From Rhizobium sp. P38BS-XIX (GTDB lineage Bacteria; Pseudomonadota; Alphaproteobacteria; Rhizobiales; Rhizobiaceae), in NCBI RefSeq assembly GCF_012641435.1, contig NZ_JABAIJ010000005.1, positions 372,001-436,000 of the forward strand: DNA of 64,000 nt. The letters run 5' to 3'. The notes below the pieces were generated by a model that saw only the letters and a program-made list of their open reading frames with translations, did no database searches and was not told the DNA's origin. Position numbers and translations under genes: made by a program. Every line of letters starts with the position of its first letter. Positions within the stretch are counted from its first letter, which is position 1. This document shows, piece after piece, positions 17,647-26,779 of this stretch.

Positions 17647-18846
17647 ATGGCCGAGACCGCGCCGCTTTATGACACCTATATGCGTGCTCCGCTGCGGTTC
17701 GAGCGAGGTGAAGGCGTCTGGCTGGTGACCGAAAGCGGCGAGCGTTATCTTGATTTCGCGGCTGGCGTTGCGGTCAATTCGCTCGGTCATGCGCATCCAC
17801 ATCTGGTTGCAGAGTTGAAGGCACAGGCCGACAAGGTCTGGCACCTTTCCAACCTCTACGAAGTCCCGGGTCAGGAAAAGCTCTCCAAGCGCCTGACGGA
17901 CGTGACGTTCGCGGACAAGGTGTTCTTCACCAACTCGGGCGCCGAGGCTCTGGAATGCGCCATCAAGACGGCGCGGCGCTATCACTTCTCCAAGGGCCAT
18001 CCCGAGAAGTTCCACATCATCACCTTCGAAGGCGCCTTCCACGGTCGTACGATCGCGACGATCGCCGCGGGCGGTCAGGAAAAGTACGTCGAAGGCTTCG
18101 GCCCGAAGGCCGCCGGTTTCGACCAGGTGACGTTCGGCGATCTCGATGCGGTTCGTGCCGCAATCACCGATGCGACGGCTGCGATCCTCATCGAGCCTGT
18201 GCAGGGCGAGGGCGGTATCCGCCCGGCCACAAACGAATTCCTGCGCGGCCTGCGCCAGATTTGCGACGAGCATGGCCTGCTGCTGATCCTCGACGAAGTT
18301 CAAAGCGGCGTCGGCCGTACCGGCAAGCTTTTTGCTCATGAATGGGCCGGCATCACCCCCGATATCATGGCCGTCGCCAAGGGTATCGGCGGCGGCTTCC
18401 CGCTCGGTGCATGCCTTGCAACGGCGGAAGCCGCTTCCGGGATGAAGGCGGGCACGCACGGTTCCACCTACGGCGGCAATCCGCTGGCCATGGCAGTCGG
18501 CAACGCCGTTCTCGATGTCATCCTTGCCGATGGCTTCCTGCAACACGTTCGCGATATCGCCCTCGTCTTCCGTCAGGGTCTCGCGTCGCTCAAGGATCGC
18601 TTTCCCGATATCATCGAGGACGTTCGCGGCGAGGGCCTGATGCTCGGCATCAAGGCTGCCATTCCGCAGGCAGACCTGTTGCAGGCGATCCGCGCCGAGC
18701 ACCTGCTTGGCGTGCCGGCCGGCGACAATGTCATCCGACTGTTGCCGCCGCTGGTGGTCACTGCCGAAGAGGCACGCGAAGGCATCGCACGCATCGAGCG
18801 TGCCGCCGAGCGCGCGCGCGCAGCTCGCACCAAAAAATCGGCTTGA
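17647..18846 (+). CDS. argD: Acetylornithine aminotransferase ArgD
   Basis: A 399-residue class III PLP aminotransferase of arginine biosynthesis. Visible motifs are FTNSGAEALECAIK, the FHGRT loop, LILDEVQSGVGRTG, the PLP-lysine region AVAKGIGGGFPLGA, and GTHGSTYGGNPLA. It converts N-acetylglutamate semialdehyde to N-acetylornithine. GAGGAG lies 8 bases before the ATG at 17647; the ATG at 17641 in the same frame is too close to it. argF follows 73 bases after the stop, so they are probably co-transcribed. Confidence 0.95.
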   Translation: MAETAPLYDTYMRAPLRFERGEGVWLVTESGERYLDFAAGVAVNSLGHAHPHLVAELKAQADKVWHLSNLYEVPGQEKLSKRLTDVTFADKVFFTNSGAEALECAIKTARRYHFSKGHPEKFHIITFEGAFHGRTIATIAAGGQEKYVEGFGPKAAGFDQVTFGDLDAVRAAITDATAAILIEPVQGEGGIRPATNEFLRGLRQICDEHGLLLILDEVQSGVGRTGKLFAHEWAGITPDIMAVAKGIGGGFPLGACLATAEAASGMKAGTHGSTYGGNPLAMAVGNAVLDVILADGFLQHVRDIALVFRQGLASLKDRFPDIIEDVRGEGLMLGIKAAIPQADLLQAIRAEHLLGVPAGDNVIRLLPPLVVTAEEAREGIARIERAAERARAARTKKSA

Positions 18847-18919
18847 ACTCAACGCCCGCTGTCGGGGCGTTCCTGCCCCACGCGGGCGTTATTGTTTTTT
18901 CTGGAGTACAGGTAAGGAC

Positions 18920-19837
18920 ATGGCTTCTCCGAAACACTTTCTCGATCTCTCGGCCGTCGCGACTGCCGATCTGCGCAGCATCATCGATGATGCGATCGTG
19001 CGAAAGACCGCGCAGAAGGCCGGCACGGCCGACAAGCCGCTTGCCGGCAAGATGCTGGCGATGATCTTCGAGAAGCCGTCCACCCGTACCCGCGTTTCCT
19101 TCGATGTCGGAATGCGCCAGCTCGGCGGCGAAACGCTGTTCCTCTCCGGCACCGAAATGCAGCTTGGCCGCGCCGAGACGATCGGCGATACGGCCAAGGT
19201 GCTCTCGCGCTATGTCGATGCGATCATGATCCGCACGACGGATCATTCCCGCCTGCTGGAACTGGCAGAGCATGCGACGGTTCCGGTCATCAATGCGCTC
19301 ACCGACGACACGCATCCTTGCCAGATCATGGCCGATATCATGACCTTCGAAGAACATCGCGGCCCCATCAAGGGCAAGACGATTGCCTGGACGGGCGACG
19401 GCAATAACGTGCTCCATTCGTTGATTGAAGGGGCCGCACGTTTCGGCTATCGCATGAACATGGCGGTACCCCTTGGTTCCGAGCCAAAGGATCACTATCT
19501 GAACTGGGCCCGCAACGAGGGCGCCGAAATCATGCTCTCGCATGATGCCGACCGTGCGGTCGCCGGCGCCGATTGTGTGGTAACCGATACCTGGGTTTCC
19601 ATGAATCAGGAACACCGGGCCCGCGGTCACAACGTCTTCCAGCCCTATCAGGTCAACAAGGCTTTGATGGCACAGGCCGGTAACGACGCGTTGTTCATGC
19701 ACTGCCTGCCCGCTCACCGCGGGGAGGAAGTCACGGACGAAGTGATCGATGGTCCGCAATCCGTTGTTTTCGATGAGGCGGAAAACCGTCTTCATGCGCA
19801 AAAGTCGATTCTTGCTTGGTGCCTGGGCGCGATCTGA
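18920..19837 (+). CDS. argF: Ornithine carbamoyltransferase ArgF
   Basis: A 305-residue cytosolic enzyme making citrulline from ornithine and carbamoyl phosphate. It has the carbamoyl-phosphate motif KPSTRTRVSFD, HPCQ (ALTDDTHPCQIMAD), the ornithine-side DTWVSMN, and MHCLPAHRGEEV. GGTAAGGAC precedes the ATG at 18920. An upstream in-frame extension overlaps argD and lacks family similarity. It lies between argD and hslO on the same strand. Confidence 0.96.
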   Translation: MASPKHFLDLSAVATADLRSIIDDAIVRKTAQKAGTADKPLAGKMLAMIFEKPSTRTRVSFDVGMRQLGGETLFLSGTEMQLGRAETIGDTAKVLSRYVDAIMIRTTDHSRLLELAEHATVPVINALTDDTHPCQIMADIMTFEEHRGPIKGKTIAWTGDGNNVLHSLIEGAARFGYRMNMAVPLGSEPKDHYLNWARNEGAEIMLSHDADRAVAGADCVVTDTWVSMNQEHRARGHNVFQPYQVNKALMAQAGNDALFMHCLPAHRGEEVTDEVIDGPQSVVFDEAENRLHAQKSILAWCLGAI

Positions 19838-19884
19838 GGATATGAAGCCGCGTTCAAAGGCGCGGGCGCAGTAGGAGTAAAGCA

Positions 19885-20874
19885 ATGGCCGAAAATGCCG
19901 CCACGCTGGGTCAATTCGATTTCGCCGGTGACGATCATGTCGTTCCCTTCCAGGTGGAAGGGTTGGACGTGCGCGGCCGGGCAGTGCAGCTCGGTCCGCT
20001 GCTGGATGCCATTCTTGCCCGGCACGATTATCCGACGCCGGTTGCGCGCCTGTTGGCCGAGGCCATTGTGCTGACCGTCCTGCTCGGAACCTCGCTGAAG
20101 TTCGAAGGCAAGTTCACGGTACAGACGAAGGGCGACGGTCCCGTTGATCTTCTGGTCGCCGATTTCACCACGCCGGAAAATATCCGCGCCTATGCCCGCT
20201 TCGATGAGGACGCACTGGCCAAGGCGGTCGCCGAAGGGCGCACCGAGCCCGAGCAGTTGCTCGGCAAGGGCGTGCTGGCCTTCACCATCGATCAGGGCCG
20301 GTTCAGCCAGCCTTATCAGGGCATCGTCGCGCTCGACGGCGCGTCGCTGGAAGAAATCGCTGGCACCTATTTCCGTCAGTCCGAGCAGATCCCGACCCGT
20401 GTTCGCCTCGCGGCCGCCGAGCTTTTCGACCGCGATGAAGACGGCAAGCCGCGCCATCGCTGGCGGGCAGGGGGGCTGATCGCGCAGTTTCTGCCGGAGG
20501 CTCCCGAGCGCATGCGCCAGCCCGACCTTCACGGCGGCGACGGTGATACCGGCGTCCGCGCAAATGTCGAGGACGATGCCTGGTCAGAGGCACGCAGCCT
20601 GGTCGAAACCATCGATGCGGATGAGCTGACCGATCCACAGGTCGGTGCCGAGCGGCTGCTCTACCGGCTGTTTCACGAGCGCGGCGTGCGCGTTTACGAG
20701 CCGAAGGCTGTTTTCGACCGCTGTTCCTGCTCGCGCGACAAGCTGAAGGGCGTGTTGAAGGGCTTTACCGCCGAGGAAGTCGAAGCGAGCCAGGAGAATG
20801 GCGAAATTGCCGTGACGTGCGAGTTCTGCTCGACGACCTATCGTTTCGAAGTCTCGGAAATAGAGGCGGCCTGA
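19885..20874 (+). CDS. hslO: Redox-regulated chaperone Hsp33
   Basis: A 329-residue cytosolic holdase chaperone. The C-terminal redox switch shows CxC (FDRCSCSRDK) and CxxC (VTCEFCSTTY), the four zinc-binding cysteines that form disulfides under oxidative stress. The N-terminal domain has FQVEGLDVRGRAVQLGP. AGTAGGAGTAAAGCA precedes the ATG. It is the third gene of an argD-argF-hslO run and converges on apaG with only six bases between stops. Confidence 0.95.
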   Translation: MAENAATLGQFDFAGDDHVVPFQVEGLDVRGRAVQLGPLLDAILARHDYPTPVARLLAEAIVLTVLLGTSLKFEGKFTVQTKGDGPVDLLVADFTTPENIRAYARFDEDALAKAVAEGRTEPEQLLGKGVLAFTIDQGRFSQPYQGIVALDGASLEEIAGTYFRQSEQIPTRVRLAAAELFDRDEDGKPRHRWRAGGLIAQFLPEAPERMRQPDLHGGDGDTGVRANVEDDAWSEARSLVETIDADELTDPQVGAERLLYRLFHERGVRVYEPKAVFDRCSCSRDKLKGVLKGFTAEEVEASQENGEIAVTCEFCSTTYRFEVSEIEAA

Positions 20875-20880
20875 CGCGGC

Positions 20881-21273
20881 TTAATTCAGCGTACGCAGCA
20901 GGTTGGGCGTATCCAGCGAAAAGGCGGGGATCTTGACATGAAAGAGCTCCCCGTCGTCCGTTTCCATCTGATAATGGCCGAACATCATGCCTGACGGCGT
21001 GTCCAGCGGGCAGCCCGAAGAATATTCGTAGGTGTCGCCGGGCTTCAGATGCGGCTGTTCGCCGACCACGCCCGGTCCCGTCACTTCATCCACGATGCCG
21101 TTCATATCGGTGATATGCCAATAGCGCGTCACCAGCTTCACGGCTTTTTCCGAGTGGTTGGAAATGACGATACGGTATCCCCAGACATAACGGTCGTCGT
21201 CCGGATCGGATTGCTCCTCCAGATAAAACGGTTCGACCACTACTTCTATGTCGCGTGTTAAAGCGCGATACAT
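20881..21273 (-). CDS. apaG: ApaG family protein (Co2+/Mg2+ efflux protein)
   Basis: A 130-residue protein, the usual ApaG length, starting MYRALTRDIEVVVEPFYLEE. It has a fibronectin III-like beta fold with YVWGYRIVISNHSEKAVKL and the GPGVVGEQPHLKPGDTYEYS region before CPLDTPSGMMFGHY. AAGG lies about 10 bases before the ATG at 21273; a longer upstream frame to 21339 is not conserved in the family. The biochemical role of ApaG is unsettled. Confidence 0.93.
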   Translation of the reverse strand: MYRALTRDIEVVVEPFYLEEQSDPDDDRYVWGYRIVISNHSEKAVKLVTRYWHITDMNGIVDEVTGPGVVGEQPHLKPGDTYEYSSGCPLDTPSGMMFGHYQMETDDGELFHVKIPAFSLDTPNLLRTLN

Positions 21274-21883
21274 GCCTGATACCTTGCCGCTGCTCTGAAA
21301 CACCGTGCGTTCTTTTGAGCGCCGCCGACGTTCCAGCATTTTAAAGTCCGCGGCATCTTATCCGCTTTCCATATTTCCCGCAAAGAGCAGGATAACTAGC
21401 GGTATCCTATAACCTATTCGTTCCGTCAAGGAATGGAACGATGAAAACTATCACGAACACGCAGATCGTGCCGGATTTTAGATATTCCAGTCGCATTTCA
21501 AGGTTAACGAGACGCTTTTGAAAGTATCTCTGTCCACCTGTCCTTTGGACTTGTATGCCCCATCAGCACCTTGGTTTGTTTATCACCAAGAAAGGCTTAC
21601 AACCATTTTAGGTTCACTTGGCTGGTGAACGCCATATCTGGGCATGTGTGCATAAAAGCTCCGCTTCGAGTAACCCATCTTTGCGATGCCCTTTCGATCG
21701 AAAAAGGCCGGATGCGATTTTCCGTTGCGGCGATTTCGGCTATGATCTGATTCTGGCACGGCCCATGCCTCCCCCCTCCATCGGGAAAGTATATTTCATG
21801 CGGGGCTTTCGATCTCGGAACCGACTGTTTGAGCGCCTGGCATAAGGAGGGGTTGCGGTCATTGCTCGCAATAGGAGGTTTAA
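21274..21883. other. 610-base intergenic region
   Basis: Between divergent apaG and the RecA-fold gene. A short open frame at 21618-21845 starts at TTG without a ribosome site and has no recognisable sequence. I see no RNA gene or strong promoter. The length suggests regulatory sequence or an unrecognised small RNA. Confidence 0.4.
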
Positions 21884-22597
21884 ATGAGGCTTTCCGCCCC
21901 GGTATATCATCTGAAGCGCAAGGCGAGGCTCTTGTCCCGCCAGCAGAATATCCCCTTGCATGCCGCACTGGACAGCATCGCCGCTGGCGAAGGTTTTGAT
22001 GCCTGGAGCCTGCTTGCTTCCAAAACGGCGGCTGCCCTTTCCGTCAACGAGCTATATTCGCAACTGAGCCAGGGCGATCTCGTCCTGATCGGCGCGCGGC
22101 GCGGTCATGGCAAGACGCTGATGAGCCTGAGGCTCGCCGTCGAGGCGATGAGGGCCGGCAATCGTAGCATGTTCTTCACGCTGGAGGATACGGAGAAGGT
22201 CGTTCTGGATCGCTTCCCGATGATCGGTGCCGATCATGCGGAATTTGCATCCTTGTTCGGCTTCGAAAACTCCGATGCCATCAGCGCAGACTATATCGTC
22301 GAGAGACTGGCGGGCGCGGCGCCCGGCACGTTGGCGGTCGTCGATTATCTGCAACTGCTCGATCAGAAGCGGGAGAAGCCAGAGCTGATGATCCAGGTCA
22401 ACACGTTGAAGGCGTTTGCACGGAGCAGGGGAATGATCGTTGTCTTTACCTCGCAGATCGATCGTTCATACGATCCACTCGTGAAGCCCGTACCTGATCT
22501 TTCGGATGTGCGTCTGCCAAATCCCCTGGATCTGGCGTTGTTCGACAAGATGGTCTTCCTGCACAATGGTCTGGTTCGGTTCAAGGCCTCAAGCTGA
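21884..22597 (+). CDS. DnaB-like RecA-fold ATPase
   Basis: A 237-residue protein with a RecA/DnaB C-terminal fold. The Walker A is IGARRGHGKT at about residues 69-78, FFTLEDTEK follows, Walker B-like LAVVDYLQLLDQK lies at about 152-164, and VFTSQIDRSYD is the sensor-like strand. It lacks the DnaB N-terminal domain and much of the hexamer-forming region. The N-terminal 50 residues (LKRKARLLSRQQNIPLHAAL) are helical. AATAGGAGGTTTAA is a near-perfect ribosome site. The role is unknown; no replication genes are adjacent. Confidence 0.75.
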   Translation: MRLSAPVYHLKRKARLLSRQQNIPLHAALDSIAAGEGFDAWSLLASKTAAALSVNELYSQLSQGDLVLIGARRGHGKTLMSLRLAVEAMRAGNRSMFFTLEDTEKVVLDRFPMIGADHAEFASLFGFENSDAISADYIVERLAGAAPGTLAVVDYLQLLDQKREKPELMIQVNTLKAFARSRGMIVVFTSQIDRSYDPLVKPVPDLSDVRLPNPLDLALFDKMVFLHNGLVRFKASS

Positions 22598-22632
22598 GGC
22601 GCCTCGACTTCCGACATCAGGCTCAAGAAAGT

Positions 22633-22663
22633 CGAGCCGCCCGGACGGTGACCGGGCGGCTCG
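22633..22663 (-). terminator. Strong hairpin after metZ
   Basis: A 12-bp stem CGAGCCGCCCGG/CCGGGCGGCTCG lies seven bases past the metZ stop. On the minus strand it is followed by ACTTTCTTG, a weak T-run. Confidence 0.5.
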
Positions 22664-22670
22664 CTCAGTA

Positions 22671-23858
22671 TCAGGCGGAAACCTGCTCGAGCGCGCGGGC
22701 GAAATCTTCGACCAGATCCGCGCTGTCTTCGATGCCGGCGGAGAAGCGCACAGTGCCCGGCGAAATGCCGAGTTCGGCACGAGCCTCGTCGGTCAGGTTC
22801 TTGTGCGTCGTCGTGGCCGGATGGGTGATCAGGCTCTTCGAATCCCCGAGGTTGTTGGAGATTTTGACGATTTCCAGTGCGTTCTGCAGCTTGAAGGCCG
22901 CCTCCTTGCCGCCCTTCAGCTCGAAGGCGACGAGGGTCGAGCCGCCGCTCATCTGCTTGGCAATGATATCGGCCTGCGGATGGTCCTTGCGGCCCGGATA
23001 GATCACGCGCGCGACCTTGTTGGTCTGCTCGGCAAGGAAATCGGCGACCTTGGAGGCGTTTGCCGTCTGTTGCGTCACACGCAGCGGCAATGTCTCGATG
23101 CCCTTCAGCAGCGTCCACGCGGTAAAGGGCGACATGGCCGGGCCGGTGTGGCGGAAGTAGTCCTGCAGGTTCTCGTCGATCCACTGCTTGTCGGAGAGGA
23201 TGACGCCGCCAAGCGAACGGCCCTGGCCGTCGATATGCTTGGTCGCGGAATAGACGACGATGTGGGCGCCGAGTTCGAGCGGCTTCTGGAACATCGGCGT
23301 GGCGAACACGTTGTCGACCACGACCTTGGCGCCGATCTGATTGGCGAGCTTGGCAACCGCGGCAATATCGACCACTTCCAGCGTCGGATTGGTCGGGCTT
23401 TCGAGGAAGAAGACCTTGGTCGTGGGACGAATAGCCTTTTCCCAGTTCTCGACGAAGCGGCCGTCGACGAGGGTGCATTCGATGCCATATTTCGGTGCGA
23501 GCGTCTCGACGACCCAGCGGCACGAGCCGAACAGGGCGCGGGCGGCAACGATATGATCCCCGGCCTTCAGCTGGCAGAGAATGGCGGCGGTGACGGCAGC
23601 CATGCCGGAAGCCGTGGCGCGCGCGTCTTCGGCGCCTTCCAGAGCGCACATGCGCTTTTCGAACATGTCATTGGTCGGGCTGCCGTAGCGGGCGTAGATG
23701 AAGCCATCCGTCTCGCCCTTGAAGCGGGCTTCGGCCGCTTCGGAGGTATCGTAAACGAAACCCTGGGTCAGATAGATCGCTTCGGATGTTTCTCCGAATT
23801 GCGAACGGAGCGTTCCGCCGTGAACGAGTTGGGTTGCGGGGCGCCAAGTCTTGCTCAT
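22671..23858 (-). CDS. metZ: O-succinylhomoserine sulfhydrylase MetZ
   Basis: A 395-residue Cys/Met-metabolism PLP enzyme that makes homocysteine from O-succinylhomoserine and sulfide. Motifs are YARYGSPTND, TASGMAAVTAAIL, the PLP-lysine region VVYSATKHIDGQGR, and ITHPATTTH. Start chosen at the ATG 23858 (MSKTWRPATQLVHGG), which fits the family; the frame is open upstream through the riboswitch. Expression should fall when S-adenosylmethionine is abundant, through the SAM-II element upstream. Confidence 0.95.
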   Translation of the reverse strand: MSKTWRPATQLVHGGTLRSQFGETSEAIYLTQGFVYDTSEAAEARFKGETDGFIYARYGSPTNDMFEKRMCALEGAEDARATASGMAAVTAAILCQLKAGDHIVAARALFGSCRWVVETLAPKYGIECTLVDGRFVENWEKAIRPTTKVFFLESPTNPTLEVVDIAAVAKLANQIGAKVVVDNVFATPMFQKPLELGAHIVVYSATKHIDGQGRSLGGVILSDKQWIDENLQDYFRHTGPAMSPFTAWTLLKGIETLPLRVTQQTANASKVADFLAEQTNKVARVIYPGRKDHPQADIIAKQMSGGSTLVAFELKGGKEAAFKLQNALEIVKISNNLGDSKSLITHPATTTHKNLTDEARAELGISPGTVRFSAGIEDSADLVEDFARALEQVSA

Positions 23859-23879
23859 GCCATCACCACTTTCAAAACA

Positions 23880-23909
23880 AAAAAACCGGCCGCAAATGCA
23901 GACCGGTTT
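23880..23909 (-). terminator. Riboswitch-controlled terminator in the metZ leader
   Basis: On the minus strand AAACCGG and CCGGTTT pair around a roughly 14-base loop and run into seven T. An upstream GACCGG segment beside the aptamer can pair with CCGGTC instead, giving an alternative fold. This is a plausible transcriptional expression platform. Confidence 0.65.
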
Positions 23910-23915
23910 AACCCC

Positions 23916-23973
23916 GGTCTTTTTAGCCACTTGTTTAACGTGGCTGCAAGCCGACCGGCCAAATCACCACGGG
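23916..23973 (-). ncRNA. SAM-II riboswitch aptamer in the metZ leader
   Basis: The minus strand reads CCCGTGGTGATTTGGCC, then GGCTTGCAGCCACGTTAAA, then CAAGTGGCTAAAAAG. This matches the SAM-II class: P1 CGTGG/CCACG, the conserved GAUUUGGCCG and CUUGCAGCCACG blocks, and the 3' GCUAAAAAG that forms the pseudoknot. SAM-II elements are typical of alphaproteobacterial met genes. Confidence 0.92.
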
Positions 23974-23980
23974 ATAAGTT

Positions 23981-24009
23981 GCAATACTGCCGTTGACCGC
24001 TTGCGTCAA
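23981..24009 (-). promoter_or_regulatory. Candidate metZ promoter
   Basis: On the minus strand TTGACG (24009-24004), 17 bases, then TATTGC (23986-23981). The predicted start lies just before the SAM-II aptamer, the expected position. Confidence 0.5.
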
Positions 24010-24148
24010 TTCCCTGAGTTTGGTTTTGTCTGCGACAAATGACAGCCCCCGTATCCGGCAGGATGCGCAAAGGTCGCAGTAAGGTTTTCAATCGGCCGGA
24101 GCCCTGCAGGTCGGTTTTCGACTGGCAGGGTTTGGGCTAGGATGAGGC

Positions 24149-25243
24149 ATGATGGCTCGCAACACTGGAATTTTAGCTGATCGCGCCATTGCGGCGCTCT
24201 TCGATGCCGGACGGCTGACGAGCGAGAGAGAGCTGGACTCCGATCAGATCCAGCCGGCAAGCCTCGACCTGCGGCTTGGCTCGCATGCATTCCGCGTTCG
24301 CGCCAGCTTCATGCCGGGTCCGTCGCATCTTGTTGCTGACAAGCTCGATAGGCTGAAACTGCACGTCGTCGACCTCTCCGAGGGCGCCGTGTTGGAAACC
24401 GGCTGCGTCTACATCGTGCCGCTGATGGAACGTCTGGATCTTCCGGCGGATATGTCTGCCTCTGCCAATCCGAAGAGCTCGACAGGTCGTCTCGACATCT
24501 TCACCCGCGTCATCACCGATCGGGCGCAGGAGTTCGACAAGATCCCGGCCGGCTATTCCGGCCCGCTCTATCTCGAAATCAGCCCGCGCACCTTCCCGAT
24601 CGTCGTTCGCCGTGGCTCGCGCCTGTCGCAGATCCGCTTCCGCGTTGGCCAGGCCCTGCTCACAGAGCCGGAACTGCTGGCGCTGCATGAGAGCGAGACG
24701 CTGGTTGCCAGCAAGCGGCCGAACATCACCGGCGGCGGCATCGCGCTGTCGATCGACCTTGCCGGCGACAAGGAAGGGCTGATCGGCTATCGCGGCAAGC
24801 ACCACACGGCCGTGGTCGATGTCGACAAGAAGGCCCAGCACGATATCTTCGATTTCTGGGAGCCGCTCTACAGCCGGGGGCGCACCGAACTGATTCTCGA
24901 CCCGGATGAATTCTACATTCTGGTATCGCGCGAAGCGGTTCATGTGCCGCCGCAGTTCGCAGCGGAGATGACGCCGTTCGATCCGCTGGTCGGCGAGTTC
25001 CGCGTCCACTATGCCGGCTTCTTCGATCCTGGCTTCGGTCATGCCCCTGCCGGCGGTCGCGGTAGCCGCGCCGTGCTGGAAGTGCGCAGCCATGAAGTGC
25101 CCTTCATTCTTGAGGACGGCCAGATCGTCGGGCGTCTGATTTACGAGCACATGCAGGAGCAGCCGGAAAGCCTCTACGGCTCCGGTGTCGGCTCGAATTA
25201 CCAGGCCCAGGGCCTGAAACTCTCGAAGCACTTCCGGTTCTAA
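24149..25243 (+). CDS. dcd: 2'-deoxycytidine 5'-triphosphate deaminase, double-length
   Basis: A 364-residue protein, about twice the length of E. coli Dcd. The first dUTPase/Dcd-like fold spans roughly 20-185 (DQIQPASLDLRLG, SANPKSSTGRLDIFTRV). A second, diverged one spans about 205-360 (EFYILVSREAVHVPPQFAAEM, LEVRSHEVPFILEDGQIVG). It deaminates dCTP towards dUTP for thymidylate synthesis. This long form is the usual one annotated in alphaproteobacteria. AGGATGAGGC precedes the ATG. tRNA-Gly lies 57 bases downstream. Confidence 0.9.
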   Translation: MMARNTGILADRAIAALFDAGRLTSERELDSDQIQPASLDLRLGSHAFRVRASFMPGPSHLVADKLDRLKLHVVDLSEGAVLETGCVYIVPLMERLDLPADMSASANPKSSTGRLDIFTRVITDRAQEFDKIPAGYSGPLYLEISPRTFPIVVRRGSRLSQIRFRVGQALLTEPELLALHESETLVASKRPNITGGGIALSIDLAGDKEGLIGYRGKHHTAVVDVDKKAQHDIFDFWEPLYSRGRTELILDPDEFYILVSREAVHVPPQFAAEMTPFDPLVGEFRVHYAGFFDPGFGHAPAGGRGSRAVLEVRSHEVPFILEDGQIVGRLIYEHMQEQPESLYGSGVGSNYQAQGLKLSKHFRF

Positions 25244-25300
25244 TCGCATACCGGCGGCCTTGACAGAGGCCACCAACTGTTGGACACCTCAGGGTGCCAG

Positions 25301-25374
25301 GCGGGTGTAGCTCAATGGTAGAGCAGCAGCTTCCCAAGCTGAATACGAGGGTTCGATTCCCTTCACCCGCTCCA
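25301..25374 (+). tRNA. tRNA-Gly (anticodon CCC), island insertion site
   Basis: Acceptor GCGGGTG/CACCCGC, D arm GCTC/GAGC, anticodon loop TTCCCAA, T arm GAGGG-TTCGATT-CCCTT, discriminator T and encoded CCA. Its last 19 bases are repeated at 42307-42325. Confidence 0.97.
25356..25374 (+). repeat. Left attachment site (attL) in tRNA-Gly
   Basis: The 19 bases ATTCCCTTCACCCGCTCCA, the T-arm-to-CCA end of the tRNA, recur identically at 42307. Flanking bases differ on both sides. Confidence 0.9.
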
Positions 25375-25561
25375 GCTGCCCCCAACCATATTGTTTAATA
25401 TCGTCCAACAAAGTGCAGTATTTTCATAGAAATCAAGTAGATGAATTGGTTTCATACCTCGCGCGCGTGTAGCGAAGTGCAACGAAGTACGGTGACAGCC
25501 AGCATTTTTTTCGGTACAAAATCACGGTATCACGCCGCTACCGTCGAGACCGATACCGTCA

Positions 25562-26779
25562 ATGTCACTCACCGATGTGCAAATCAGGAACGCGAAGAAA
25601 TCCGATAAGCCGTACAAATTGCCCGACGGGAAAGGGCTCTACCTTTATATTTCAAAGGCCGGTGGCAAGTCGTGGCGGCTGGACTACGCCTATTTTGGCA
25701 AGCGCAGGACGCTGACACTCGGCACCTATCCGGCCCTTGGGTTGGCTGACGCTCGTGTTCGACGAGACGAAGCTAAGAGAAAATTGTCGGAGGGCTTAGA
25801 TCCCTCTTTGGCAAAGAAGCGTGAGCAACTGGCTGCCAAGGCGGCAGCGGGTAACACGTTTGGCTTGATCACAGATGAATTCATCGCAAAGCTGCGGCGA
25901 GATAAGCGCGCTGAGCCCACCATCGATAAAAACACTTGGATGCTGAAGGAGCTCGCAAAGAAGCTTTCGCCTTATCCCATAACTCAGATTTCGGCGAAGG
26001 ACGTTTTAGATGTCTTGAGCGTCATTGAAAAAAGCGGCCGGGTCGAAAGCGCGCTTGCTACGCGATCAGCAATAGGGCGTGTCTTCCGTTTCGCCATCGC
26101 AACCGCAAGAGCTGAAAATGATCCGACCTCAGCGTTGAGGGGTGCCTTGCAGCGGCACGTACCGGTAAGTCACCCAGCGCTCACGGACCGTAAGGAACTT
26201 GGCGGTCTTATGAGGGCGATCTACGGGTACGACGGATGGCCATCACTAATTGGTGCGCTTAAAATTCAAGCTCTTTGCTTCGCTCGTCCCGGTGAAACCC
26301 GTTCAATGGAGTGGTCAGAACTTGACCTCGAAAATTCGATTTGGACCATTCCTGCGGCAAAGACAAAAATGCGGCGTGAGCATCACGTCCCTCTATCCCG
26401 GCAAGCAATCGAGATCTTAAAGCACATGAAAGAACTGTTCGAAGATAAGCGGCAGGTCTTTCCATCGATGATGTCGGGGAAGACCTTCTTGTCGGAAAAT
26501 TCAATGAATTCAGCTTTGCGGCGAATGGGTGTCACCAACACCGAGCATACAGCACACGGCTTTCGCTCTTCCGCTAGTAGCATCCTGAACGAGTCGGGCA
26601 CGTTCAGCCCGGACGCTATCGAAGCGCAGCTGGCTCATCTCGACGCTCGAAAAGTACGACGAGTCTACAACCGTGCGACATATTGGAATGAGCGCGTGCA
26701 GATGATGCAATGGTGGGCCGATATGCTTGATGAGGAACGAGCCAAAAAAACTGACGGCCTTTCGCAAGCTGTTTCTTGA
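25562..26779 (+). CDS. P4-type tyrosine integrase
   Basis: A 405-residue site-specific recombinase. An N-terminal arm-binding DUF4102-like domain spans residues 1-90 (LPDGKGLYLYISKAGGKSWRL, LGTYPALGLADAR). A SAM-like core-binding domain and the catalytic domain follow. Catalytic residues: Arg247 (ARPGETRSMEW), His332/Arg335 (TAHGFRSSAS), His359, and a nucleophilic Tyr at 369 or 374 (VYNRATYW). It is next to attL and should integrate the island at tRNA-Gly(CCC). Confidence 0.95.
   Translation: MSLTDVQIRNAKKSDKPYKLPDGKGLYLYISKAGGKSWRLDYAYFGKRRTLTLGTYPALGLADARVRRDEAKRKLSEGLDPSLAKKREQLAAKAAAGNTFGLITDEFIAKLRRDKRAEPTIDKNTWMLKELAKKLSPYPITQISAKDVLDVLSVIEKSGRVESALATRSAIGRVFRFAIATARAENDPTSALRGALQRHVPVSHPALTDRKELGGLMRAIYGYDGWPSLIGALKIQALCFARPGETRSMEWSELDLENSIWTIPAAKTKMRREHHVPLSRQAIEILKHMKELFEDKRQVFPSMMSGKTFLSENSMNSALRRMGVTNTEHTAHGFRSSASSILNESGTFSPDAIEAQLAHLDARKVRRVYNRATYWNERVQMMQWWADMLDEERAKKTDGLSQAVS

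Noticed and set aside
21618..21845. 75-codon frame before the RecA-fold gene
   Set aside because: TTG start without ribosome site, odd composition, no recognisable motif.
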